Shown here: piece by piece, positions 25,321 to 38,200 of the stretch | How positions within the stretch are numbered: the first letter of the stretch is position 1 | How the letters are laid out: each line of letters starts with the position of its first letter | Source of the DNA: Tachinus rufipes | Taxonomy: Eukaryota > Arthropoda > Insecta > Coleoptera > Staphylinidae | Assembly: GCA_963932245.1 (NCBI GenBank) | Contig: OZ010745.1 | Coordinates: forward strand, 58,148,637-58,212,636 | Length of the DNA stretch: 64,000 nucleotides | Direction: 5' to 3' | The notes under the pieces: model-generated | What the model was told of the DNA's origin: nothing | Database searches by the model: none | The model's input: the letters and a program-made list of their open reading frames with translations, nothing else | Translations under genes and position numbers: made by a program

Positions 25321-28300
25321 CGTTTTTTCTTCATTAATTAATGTGTATTTTGTTATTTCTCTATTAAATAAAGTGAGTTTTAGTTATTTCTTTATTAAAT
25401 AATTTGTATTTTAGTTACTTCTCCAATAAATAATGTGTATTGTAGTTATTTCTCTATTAAATAATGTGTATTTTAAATATTTCTTTATTAAAAAATGTGT
25501 ATTTTAGTTATTTTTTTATTAAATAATGTGTATTTTAGTTATTTCTAAAATAAATATTGTGTATTTTAATTATTTCTCTATTAAATAATGTGTATTTTAG
25601 TTATTTCTTTATTAATTTATATGTTTTTTTGTTATTTCTCTATTAAATAATGTGTATTTTAGTTATTTCTCTATTAAATAATGTGTATTTTAGTTATTTT
25701 TTTATTAAATAGTGTGTATTTTAGTTATTTCTTCAGTAAATAATGTGTATTTTAGTTATTTCTTCAATTAATAATGTGTATTTTAGTTATTTCTCTATTA
25801 AATAATGTGTATTTTAGTTATTTCTTTATTAAATAATGTGTTTTTTTGTTATTTCTCTTTTAAATGTTGTGTATTTTAGTTTTTTCTTTATTAAATAGTG
25901 TGTATTTTAGTTATTTCTCTAATAAATATTGTGTATTTTAGTTATTTCTCTATTAAATAGTGTGTATTTTAGTTATTTCTTAATTAAATAATGTGTTTTT
26001 TTGTTATTTCTCTATTAAAAATTTCGTATTTTAGTTGTTTCTTTATTAAATAATGTGTATTTTAGTTATATCTTTATTAAATAATGTGTATTTTAGTTAT
26101 TTCTTTATTAAATAATGTGTATTTCAGTTATTTCTCTAATAAATAATGTGTATTTTAGTTATTTCTTTATTAAATAATGTGTGTTTTAGTTAATTTTTTA
26201 TTAAATATTATGTATTTTAGTTATTTCTTTATTAAATAATATGTATTGTAGTTATTTCTTCATTAAATAATGTGTATTTTAGTTATTTCTCCAATAAATA
26301 ATGTGTATTTTAGTTATTTCTTTATTAAATAATGTGTATTTTAGTTATTTCTTTATTAAATAATGTGTATTTTAGTTATTTTTTTATTAAATAATGTGTA
26401 TTTTAGTTATTTCTCTTTAAAATAATGTGTATTTTAGTTATTTTTTTATTAAATAATGTGTATTTTAGTTATTTCTTTATTAAATAATGTGTATTTTGGT
26501 TTTTTCTTCATTAAATAATGTGTATTTTAGATATTTCTCTAATAAATAATGTGTATTTTAATTATTTCTCTATTAAATAATGTGTATTTTAGTTATTTCT
26601 TTATTAAATAATGTGTAATTTAGTTATTTCTCCAGTCAATAATGTGTATTTTAGTTATTTCTCTATTAAAAAATGTGTATTTTAGTTATTTTTATATTAA
26701 ATAATGTGTATTTTAGTTATTTCTATATTAAATAATGTGTATTTTTGTTATTTTTTTTTAAATAATGTGTATTTTAGTTATTTCTTTATTAAATAATGTG
26801 TGTTTTAGTTATTTCTTTATTAAAAAATATGTATTTTAATTATTTCTTTATTAAATAATGTGTATTTTAGTTATTTCTCTATTAAATAATGTGTATTTCA
26901 GTTATTTCTTTAATAAATAATGTGTTTTTTTGTTATTTCTTTAATAAATATTGTGTATTTTAGTTGTTTTTTTATTAATAATGTGTTTTTTAGTTATTTC
27001 TCCATTAAATATTGTGTATTTTAGTTATTTCTCTATTAAATAATGTGTATTTTAGTTATTTCTTTATTAAATAATGTGTTTTTTTGTTATTTCTTTATCA
27101 AATAATGTGTATTTTAGTTATTTCTCTATTAATTAATGTGTATTTTAGTTATTTCTTTATTAAATAATGTGTAATTTTGTTATTTCTTCAATAAATATTG
27201 TGTATTTTAGTTATTTCTCCAATAAATAATGTGTATTTTAGTTATTTCTCCATTAAATATTGTGTATTTTAGTTATATCTTTATTAAATAATGTGTATTT
27301 TAGTTATTTCTTTATTAAATAATGTGTATTTCAGTTACTTCTCTAATAAATAATGTGTATTTTAGTTATTTCTTTATTAAATAATGTGTGTTTTAGTTAT
27401 TTTTTTATTAAATATTGTGTATTTTATTTATTTCTTAATTAAATAATGTGTATTTTAGTTATTTCTTCATTAAATAATGTGTATTTTAGTTATTTCTCCA
27501 ATAAATAATGTGCATTTTAGTTATTTCTCCAATAAATAATGTGTATTTTAGTTATTTTTTTATTAAATAATGTGTATTTTAGTTATTTCTCTATTAAATA
27601 ATGTGTATTTTAGTTATTTCTTTATTAAATTATGTGTATTTTAGTTATTTCTTTATTAAATAATGTGTACTTTGTTATTTTTTTATTAAATATTTTGTAT
27701 TTTAGTTGTTTCTTTATTAAATAATATGTATTTTAGTTATTTCTTTATTAAATAATGTATATTTTTGTTATTTCTCTATTAAATAATGAGTATTTTAGTT
27801 ATTTATTTTTTAAATAATGTGTATTTTAGTTATTTCTTTATTAAATAATGAGTATTTTAGTTATTTCTTCATTACATAATGTTTATTTTAGTTATTTCTC
27901 CAATAAATAATGTGTATTTTTGTTATTTTTCTATTAATAAATGTGTATTTTAGTTATTTTTTTATTAAATAATGTGTAATTAAGTAAATTCTTCAATAAA
28001 TAATGTGTATTTTAGTTATTTTTCTATTAACAAATGTGTATTTTAGTTATTTCTTTATTAAATAATGTGTAACTAAGTTATTTCTTCATTAAATAATGTG
28101 TATTTTTGTTATTTCTTTATTAAATAATGTGTATTTTAAATATTTCTTTATTAAATATTCTGTATTTTAGTTATTTCTCCAATAAATAATGTGTGTTTTA
28201 GATATTTCTTTACTAAATAATGTGTATTTTAGTTTTTTCTTTATTAAATATTGTGTTTTTTTGTTATTTCTTTATTAAATATTGTGTATTTTAGTTGTTT

Positions 28301-28941
28301 CTTTATTTAATAATGTGTTTTTAGTTATTTCTTTAATAAATATTGTGTATTTTAGTTATTTCTTTATTAAATAATGTGTATTTTAGTTATTTCTTTATTA
28401 ATCAATGTGTTTTTTTGTTATTTTTCTATTAAATAATGTGTATTTTAGTTTTTTCTCTATTAAATAATGTGTATTTTAGTTATTTTTTTATTAAATAATG
28501 TGTGTTTTAATTAATTTTTTATTAAATATTGTGTATTTTAGTTATTTCTTTATTAAATAATGTGTATTTTAGTTATTTCTTCATTAAATAATGTGTATTT
28601 TAGTTATTTCTCCAATAAATAATGTGTATTTTAGTTATTCCTCTATTAAATAATGTGTATTTTAGTTATTTCTCTATTAAATAATGTGTATTTCAGTTAT
28701 TTTTTTATTAAATATTGTGTATTTTAGTTATTTCTTTATTAAATAATGTGTACTTTGTTATTTCTTTATTAAATATCGTGTATTTTAGTTACTTTTTTAT
28801 TAAATAAATTGTTTTTTAGTTATTTCTTTATTAAATAATGTGTATTTTAGTTATTTCTCTTTAAAATAATGTGTAATTTAGTTATTTCTCTATTAAATTA
28901 TGTGTATTTTAGTTATTTCTTTATTAAATAATGTGTATTTA
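25321..28941 (+). repeat. Inner B-type sub-unit, about 3.6 kb
   Basis: The CGTTTTTTCTTCATTAATT monomer at 25,321 recurs at 28,942 (offset 3,621 bp), followed in both places by the AAATAAAGTG monomer and the same series of variants. Further along the offset is 3,713 bp (TACTTTGTT at 27,668 and 31,381) and 3,682 bp (GTGTAATTAAG at 27,974 and 31,656), so the two inner units differ by whole monomers. The pair recurs in B2 near 36,241 and 39,862. The repeat therefore has at least three levels: 31 bp, about 3.6 kb and 10.9 kb. Confidence 0.75.
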
Positions 28942-30761
28942 CGTTTTTTCTTCATTAATTAATGTGTATTTTGTTATTTCTCTATTAAATAAAGTGTGTT
29001 TTAGTTATTTCTTTATTAAATAATTTGTATTTTAGTTACTTCTCCAATAATTAATGTGTATTGTAGTTATTTCTCTATTAAATAATGTGTATTTTAAATA
29101 TTTCTTTATTAAAAAATGTGTATTTTAGTTATTTTTTATTAAATAATGTGTATTTTAGTTATTTCTAAAATAAATATTGTGTATTTTAATTATTTCTCTA
29201 TTAAATAATGTGTATTTTAGTTATTTCTTTATTAATTTATGTGTTTTTTTGTTATTTCTCTATTAAATAATGTGTATTTTAGTTATTTCTCTATTAAATA
29301 ATGTGTATTTTAGTTATTTTTTTATTAAATAATGTGTATTTTAGTTATTTCTTCAGTAAATAATGTGTATTTTAGTTATTTCTTCAATTAATAATGTGTA
29401 TTTTAGTTATTTCTCTATTAAATAATGTGTATTTTAGTTATTTCTTTATTAAATAATGTGTTTTTTTGTTATTTCTCTTTTAAATGTTGTGTATTTTAGT
29501 TTTTTCTTTATTAAATAGTGTGTATTTTAGTTATTTCTCTAATAAATATTGTGTATTTTAGTTATTTCTCTATTAAATAGTGTGTATTTTAGTTATTTCT
29601 TAATTAAATAATGTGTTTTTTTGTTATTTCTCCATTAAAAATTGTGTATTTTAGTTGTTTCTTTATTAAATAATGTGTATTTTAGTTATATCTTTATTAA
29701 ATAATGTGTATTTTAGTTATTTCTTTATTAAATAATATGTATTTCAGTTATTTCTCTAATAAATAATATGTATTTTAGTTATTTCTTTATTAAATAATGT
29801 GTGTTTTAGTTAATTTTTTATTAAATATTGTGTATTTTAGTTATTTCTTTATTAAATAATATGTATTGTAGTTATTTCTTCATTAAATAATGTGTATTTT
29901 AGTTATTTCTCCAATAAATAATGTGTTTTTTAGTTATTTCTTTATTAAATAATGTGTATTTTAGTTATTTCTTTATTAAATAATGTGTATTTTAGTTATT
30001 TTTTTATTAAATAATGTGTAATTTAGTTATTTCTCTTTAAAATAATGTGTATTTTAGTTATTTTTTTATTAAATAATGTGTATTTTAGTAATTTCTTTAT
30101 TAAATAATGTGTATTTTGGTTTTTTCTTCATTAAATAATGTGTATTTTAGATATTTCTCTAATAAATAATGTGTATTTTAGTTATTTCTCTATTAAATAA
30201 TGTGTATTTTAGTTATTTCTTTATTAAATAATGTGTATTTTAGTTATTTCTCCAGTCAATAATGTGTATTTTAGTTATTTCTCTATTAAAAAATGTGTAT
30301 TTTAGTTATTTTTATATTAAATAATGTGTATTCTAGTTATTTCTATATTAAATAATGTGTATTTTTGTTATTTTTTTTTAAATAATGCGTATTTTAGTTA
30401 TTTCTTTATTAAATAATGTGTGTTTTAGTTATTTCTTTATTAAATAATATGTATTTTAATTATTTCTTTATTAAATTATGTGTATTTTAGTTATTTCTCT
30501 ATTAAATAATGTGTATTTCAGTTATTTCTTTATAAAATAATGTGTTTTTTTGTTATTTCTTTAATAAATATTGTGTATTTTAATTGTTTTTTTATTAATA
30601 ATGTGTTTTTTAGTTATTTCTCCATTACATATTGTGTATTTTATTTATTTCTCTATTAAATAATGTGTATTTTAGTTATTTCTTAATTAAATAATGTGTT
30701 TTTTAGTTATTTCTTTATTAAATAATGTGTATTTTAGTTATTTCTTTATTAAATAATGTGT

Positions 30762-31071
30762 ATTTTAGTTATTTCTTTATTAAATAATGTGTATTTCAGT
30801 TACTTCTCTAATAAATAATGTGTATTTTAGTTATTTCTTTATTAAATAATGTGTAATTTTGTTATTTCTTCAATAAATATTGTGTATTTTAGTTATTTCT
30901 CCAATAAATAATGTGTATTTTAGTTATTTCTCCATTAAATATTGTGTATTTTAGTTATATCTTTATTAAATAATGTGTATTTTAGTTATTTCTTTATTAA
31001 ATAATGTGTATTTCAGTTACTTCTCTAATAAATAATGTGTATTTTAGTTATTTCTTTATTAAATAATGTGT
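30762..31071 (+). repeat. Ten-monomer block present in B1, absent from B2
   Basis: A run of exactly 310 bp (10 x 31) that has no counterpart in B2 near 41.68 kb. Its two edges carry similar monomers (TTCAGTTACTTCTC near 30.79 kb and again near 31.01 kb), so slippage or unequal exchange between these near-identical monomers could have added or removed the block. Edge coordinates are approximate. Confidence 0.65.
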
Positions 31072-31982
31072 GTTTTAGTTAATTTTTTATAAAATATTGT
31101 TTATTTTATTTATTTCTTTATTAAATAATGTGTATTTTAGTTATTTCTTCTATAAATAATGTGTATTTTAGTTATTTCTCCAATAAATAATGTGTATTTT
31201 AGTTATTTCTTTATTAAATAATGTGTATTTTAGTTATTTCTTTGATAATTAATGTGTATTTTAGTTATTTTTTTATTAAATAATGTGTATTTTAGTTATT
31301 TCTCTATTAAATAATGTGTATTTTAGTTATTTCTTTATTAAATAATGTGTATTTTAGTTATTTCTTTTTTAAATAATGTGTACTTTGTTATTTTTTTATT
31401 AAATATTTTGTATTTTAGTTGTTTCTTTATTAAATAATGTGTATTTTAGTTATTTCTTTATTAAATAATGTGTATTTTTGTTATTTCTCTATTAAATAAT
31501 GAGTATTTTAGTTATTTATTTTTTAAATAATGAGTATTTGAGTTATTTCTTCATTACATAATGTTTATTTTAGTTATTTCTCCAATAAATAAAGTGTATT
31601 TTTGTTATTTTTCTATTAATAAATGTGTATTTTAGTTATTTTTTTATTAAATAATGTGTAATTAAGTAATTTCTTCAATAAATATTGTGTATTTTAGTTA
31701 TTTTTCTATTAACAAATGTGTATTTTAGTTATTTCTTTATTAAATAATGTGTAACTAAGTTATTTCATTATTAAATAATGTGTATTTTTGTTATTTCTTA
31801 ATTAAATAATGTGTATTTTAAATATTTTTTTATTAAATATTCTGTATTTTAGTTATTTCTCCAATAAATAATGTGTGTTTTAGATATTTCTTTACTAAAT
31901 AATGTGTATTTTAGTTTTTTCTTTATTAAATATTGTGTTTTTTTGTTATTTCTCTATTAATTATTATGTATTTTAGTTGTTT

Positions 31983-32257
31983 CTTTATTTAATAATGTGT
32001 TTTTAGTTATTTCTTTAATAAATATTGTGTATTTTAGTTATTTCTTTATTAAATAATGTGTATTTTAGTTATTTCTTTATTAATCAATGTGTTTTTTTGT
32101 TATTTCTCTATTAATTATTATGTATTTTAGTTGTTTCTTTATTTAATAATGTGTTTTTAGTTATTTCTTTAATAAATATTGTGTATTTTAGTTATTTCTT
32201 TATTTAATAATGTGTTTTTAGTTATTTCTTTAATAAATATTGTGTATTTTAGTTATT
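31983..32257 (+). repeat. Local amplification at the B1/B2 junction
   Basis: The distinctive ctttatttaataatg monomer starts at 31,983, 32,137 and 32,198, spacings of 154 and 61 bp (about five and two monomers). In B2 the matching place near 42.6 kb has only one. The extra copies lie exactly at the border between the two 10.9 kb units and may be a trace of the recombination that joined them. Confidence 0.6.
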
Positions 32258-35200
32258 TCTTTATTAAATAATCTGTATTTTAGTTATTTATTCATTAAAT
32301 AATGTGTATTTTTGTTATTTCTTTATTAAATAATGTGTATTTTAATTATTTCTTTATTAAATAATTTGTATTTTAGTTATTTCTTTATTAAATATTGTGT
32401 ATTTTAGTTATTTCTTTATTAAATAATGTGTATTTTAGTTGTTTCTCCAAAAAATATTGTGTATTTAAATAATGAGTATTTTAGTTATTTCTTTATTAAA
32501 TAATGTGTATTTTAGTTATTTCTTCAATAAATAATGTGTATTTTAGTTATTTCTCTATTAAATAATGTGTATTTTTGTTATTTCTCTAATAAATATTGTG
32601 TATTTTAGTTGTTTTTTTATTAAATAATGTGTATTTTAGTTATTTCTTCGATAAATAATGTTTATTTTAGTTATTTCTTTATTAATTAATGTGTATTTTA
32701 GTTATTTCTCCTATAAATAATGTGTAATTTAGTTATTTCTTAATTTAAAAATGTGTATTTTAGTTATTTCTTTATTAAATAATGTGTATTTAAGATATTT
32801 CTTCATTATTTAAAGTGTATTTTTGTTATTTCTTTATTAAATAATGTGTGTTTTAGTTATTTCTTTATTAAATAATATGTATTTTAGTTATTTCTCCAAT
32901 AAATATTGTGTATTTTAGTTATTTTTGTATTAAATAATGTGTATTTTAGTTATTTGTTTATTAAATAATGTGTATTTCAGTTATTTCTTTATTAATTATT
33001 GTGTATTTTAGTTATTTCTTCATTAAATATTGTGTATTTTAGTTATTTCTTTAATAAATAATGTGTATTTTAGTTATTTTTCTATTAAATAATGTGCTTT
33101 TTAGTTAATTCTCCATTTATTAATGTGTATTTTAGTTATTTCTCCAATAAATATGATGTATTTTAGTTATTTCTCTATTAAATAATGTGTATTTTAGTAA
33201 TTTCTCTATTAAATAATGTGTATTTTATTTATTTCTTTATTAAATATTGTGTATTTTAGTTATTTCTTTATTAAATCATGTGTATTTTAGATATTTCTCC
33301 AATAATTAATGTGTATTTTAGTTATTTCTCTAATAAATAATGTGTATTTTGGTTATTTCTTTATTTAATAATGTGTATTTTAGTTATTTCTTTAATTAAT
33401 AATGTGTATTTTAGTTATTTTTTCATTAAATAATGTGTATTTTAGTTATTTCTCCAATAAATAATGTGTATTTTAGTTATTTCTTTATTAAATAATGTGT
33501 ATTTTAGTTATTTCTTGTGTAAATATTGTGTTTTTTTGTCATTTCTCTATTAAATATTGTGTATTTTAGTTGTTTCTTTAATAAATAATGTGTATTTTAG
33601 TTATTTATTTATTAAATAATGTGTATTTTTGTTATTTCTCTATTGAATAATGTGTATTTTAATTTTTTTTTTTTTAAATAATGTGTATTTTGGTTATTTT
33701 TTTATTTAATAATGTCTATTTTAGTTATTTCTTTATTAAGCAATGTGTATTTTAGTTATTTTTCTAAAAAATAATGTGTATTTTAGTTATTTCTCTAATA
33801 AATAATGTGTATTTCAGTTATTTCTTTATTAAATAATGTGTATTCTAGTTATTTCTCCATTAAATAATGTGTATTTTAGTTATTTCTCTATAAAATAATC
33901 TGTATTTTAGTTATTTCTTTTTCAAATAATGTGTATTTTAGTTATTTCTTCTTTAAATAATGTGTATTTTTGTTATTTCTCTAATAAATATTGTGTATTT
34001 TAGTTGTTTCTTTATTAAATAATGTGTATTTTAGTTATTTCTTCATTAAATAATGTGTATTTTTGTTATTTCTCTATTAAATAATGTGTATTTTAGTTAT
34101 TTCTTAAATAAATAATGTGTTTTTTTGTTATTTCTCTATTAAATATTGTGTATTTTAGTTGTTTTATTATTAAATAATGTGTAATTTAGTTATTTCTCTA
34201 TTAAATAATGTGTATTTTAGTTATTTCTTTATTAAATAATGTGTATTTTAGTTATTTGTTTATTAAATAATGTGTATTTTAGATATTTCTCCAATAATTA
34301 ATGTGTATTTTAGTTATTTCTCTATTAAATAATATGTATTTTGGTTTATTCTTTATTTAATAATGTGAATTTTAGTTATTTCTTTATTAAATAATGTGTA
34401 TTTTAATTATTTCTTCATTAAATATTGTGTATTTTAGTTATTTTTCGAATAAATAATGTGTTTTTTAGTTATTTCTTTATTAAATAATGTGTATTTTAGT
34501 TGTTTCTAGTGTAAATAATGTGTTTTTTTGTCATTTCTCTATTAAATATTGTGTATTTTAGTTGTTTCTTTTTTAAATATTGTGTATTTTAGTTATTTCT
34601 TTATTAATTAATAAGTATTTTTGTTATTTCTCTATTAAATAATGTGTATTTTAGTTATTTCTTTATTAATTAATATGTATTTTAGTTATTTTATCAATAA
34701 ATAATGTGTAATTTAGTTATTTCTCTATTAAATAATGTGTATTTTAGTTATTTTTTTATTAAATAATGTGTATTTAAGTTTTTTCTTCATTTATTAATGT
34801 GTATTTTTGTTATTTCTCTATTAAGTAATGTGTGTTTTAGTTATTTCTTTATTAAATAATATGTATTTTAGTTAATTCTCCAATAAATAATGTGTATTGT
34901 AGTTATTTCTCTATTAAATAATGTGTATTTTTTTTATTTCCTTATTAAAAAATGTGTACTTTGTTATTTCTTTATTAAATATCTTGTATTTTAGTTGTTT
35001 CTTTATTAAATAATGTGTATTTTAGTTATTTCTTTATTAAATAATGTGTTTTTTTGTTATTTCTCTATTAAATTTTGTGTATTTTAGTTGTTTCTTTATT
35101 TAATAATGTGTTTTTTAGTTATTTCTTGAATAAATATTGTGTATTTTAGTTATTTCTCTATTAAATAATGTGTATTTTAGTTATTTCTTTATTAATCAAT

Positions 35201-38200
35201 GTGTTTTTTTGTTATTTCTTTATTAAATAATGTGTATTTTAGTTATTTCTCTATTAAATAAAGTGTATTTTAGTTATTTCTTTATTAAATAATGTGTATT
35301 TAAGTTATTTCTTTATTAAATAATGTGTACTTTGTTATTTTTTTATTAAATAATGTGTATTTTGGTTATTTCTTTATTAAATAAATTGTATTTTAGTTAT
35401 TTTTTTATTAAAAAATGTGTATTTAAGTTATTTCTTCATTAAATAATGTGTATTTTAGTTATTTCTTTAATAAACAATGTGTATTTTAGTTAATTCTCTA
35501 TTAAATAATGTGTATTTCAGTTATTTCTTTATTAAATAATGTGTATTTTAGTTATTTCTTCAATAAATAATGTGTATTTTAGTTATTTCTCTATTAAATA
35601 ATGTGTATTTTAGTTTTTTCTTTATTAAATAATGTGTATTTTAGTTATTTCTACAATAAATAATGTGTATTTTAGTTATTTCTCTATTAAATAATGTGTA
35701 TTTTAGTTATTTCTCTATTAAATCTATTAAATAATGTGTATTTTAATTATTTCTTTATTAAATAATGTGTTTTTTTGTTATATCTCTATAAAATATTGTG
35801 TATTTTAGTTGTTTCTTTGTTAAATAATGTGTATTTTAGTTATTTCTTCAATAAACAATGTGTATTTTAGTTAATTCTCTATTAAATAATGTGTATTTTA
35901 GTTATTTCTCTATTAAATAATGTGTATTTTAGTTAATTCTTTATTTAATAATGTGTATTTTAGTTATTTCTCCAATAAATATTGTGTATTTTAGTTATTT
36001 CTCTATTAAATAATGTGTATTTTAGTTATTTGTTTATTAAATAATGTGTATTTTAGTTATTTTTTTATTAAATAATGTTTATTTAAAATTTTTCTCTAAT
36101 AAATAATGTGTATTTTAGTTATTTCTTTATTATTTAATGTGTATTTTAGTTATTTATTCAATAAATAATGTGTAATTTAGTTATTTCTCTATTAAATAAT
36201 GTGTATTTTAGTTATTTCTTTATTAAATAATGTGTATTTACGTTTTTTCTTCATTAATTAATGTGTATTTTGTTATTTCTCTATTAAATAAAGTGAGTTT
36301 TAGTTATTTCTTTATTAAATAATTTGTATTTTAGTTACTTCTCCAATAAATAATGTGTATTGTAGTTATTTCTCTATTAAATAATGTGTATTTTAAATAT
36401 TTCTTTATTAAAAAATGTGTATTTTAGTTATTTTTTTATTAAATAATGTGTATTTTAGTTATTTCTAAAATAAATATTGTGTATTTTAATTATTTCTCTA
36501 TTAAATAATGTGTATTTTAGTTATTTCTTTATTAATTTATATGTTTTTTTGTTATTTCTCTATTAAATAATGTGTATTTTAGTTATTTCTCTATTAAATA
36601 ATGTGTATTTTAGTTATTTTTTTATTAAATAGTGTGTATTTTAGTTATTTCTTCAGTAAATAATGTGTATTTTAGTTATTTCTTCAATTAATAATGTGTA
36701 TTTTAGTTATTTCTCTATTAAATAATGTGTATTTTAGTTATTTCTTTATTAAATAATGTGTTTTTTTGTTATTTCTCTTTTAAATGTTGTGTATTTTAGT
36801 TTTTTCTTTATTAAATAGTGTGTATTTTAGTTATTTCTCTAATAAATATTGTGTATTTTAGTTATTTCTCTATTAAATAGTGTGTATTTTAGTTATTTCT
36901 TAATTAAATAATGTGTTTTTTTGTTATTTCTCTATTAAAAATTTCGTATTTTAGTTGTTTCTTTATTAAATAATGTGTATTTTAGTTATATCTTTATTAA
37001 ATAATGTGTATTTTAGTTATTTCTTTATTAAATAATGTGTATTTCAGTTATTTCTCTAATAAATAATGTGTATTTTAGTTATTTCTTTATTAAATAATGT
37101 GTGTTTTAGTTAATTTTTTATTAAATATTATGTATTTTAGTTATTTCTTTATTAAATAATATGTATTGTAGTTATTTCTTCATTAAATAATGTGTATTTT
37201 AGTTATTTCTCCAATAAATAATGTGTATTTTAGTTATTTCTTTATTAAATAATGTGTATTTTAGTTATTTCTTTATTAAATAATGTGTATTTTAGTTATT
37301 TTTTTATTAAATAATGTGTATTTTAGTTATTTCTCTTTAAAATAATGTGTATTTTAGTTATTTTTTTATTAAATAATGTGTATTTTAGTTATTTCTTTAT
37401 TAAATAATGTGTATTTTGGTTTTTTCTTCATTAAATAATGTGTATTTTAGATATTTCTCTAATAAATAATGTGTATTTTAATTATTTCTCTATTAAATAA
37501 TGTGTATTTTAGTTATTTCTTTATTAAATAATGTGTAATTTAGTTATTTCTCCAGTCAATAATGTGTATTTTAGTTATTTCTCTATTAAAAAATGTGTAT
37601 TTTAGTTATTTTTATATTAAATAATGTGTATTTTAGTTATTTCTATATTAAATAATGTGTATTTTTGTTATTTTTTTTTAAATAATGTGTATTTTAGTTA
37701 TTTCTTTATTAAATAATGTGTGTTTTAGTTATTTCTTTATTAAAAAATATGTATTTTAATTATTTCTTTATTAAATAATGTGTATTTTAGTTATTTCTCT
37801 ATTAAATAATGTGTATTTCAGTTATTTCTTTAATAAATAATGTGTTTTTTTGTTATTTCTTTAATAAATATTGTGTATTTTAGTTGTTTTTTTATTAATA
37901 ATGTGTTTTTTAGTTATTTCTCCATTAAATATTGTGTATTTTAGTTATTTCTCTATTAAATAATGTGTATTTTAGTTATTTCTTTATTAAATAATGTGTT
38001 TTTTTGTTATTTCTTTATCAAATAATGTGTATTTTAGTTATTTCTCTATTAATTAATGTGTATTTTAGTTATTTCTTTATTAAATAATGTGTAATTTTGT
38101 TATTTCTTCAATAAATATTGTGTATTTTAGTTATTTCTCCAATAAATAATGTGTATTTTAGTTATTTCTCCATTAAATATTGTGTATTTTAGTTATATCT

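Larger units (their letters stand above)
21340..32257 (+). repeat. Higher-order repeat copy B1 (10.9 kb)
   Basis: The segment is repeated directly downstream as B2. The offset is 10,918 bp at the left end (CTCCAAAAAATATTG at 21,527 and 32,445) and 10,920 bp from about 22.75 kb, a 2 bp change in a T run. I noticed only about a dozen base differences over more than 10 kb, so the copies appear more than 99% identical, which implies recent duplication or homogenisation. The unit contains two related inner blocks starting near 25,321 and 28,942. Its left border is where similarity to 32.26 kb fades, about 21,340. The last 150 bp before the B2 start hold a small local amplification. Confidence 0.9.
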
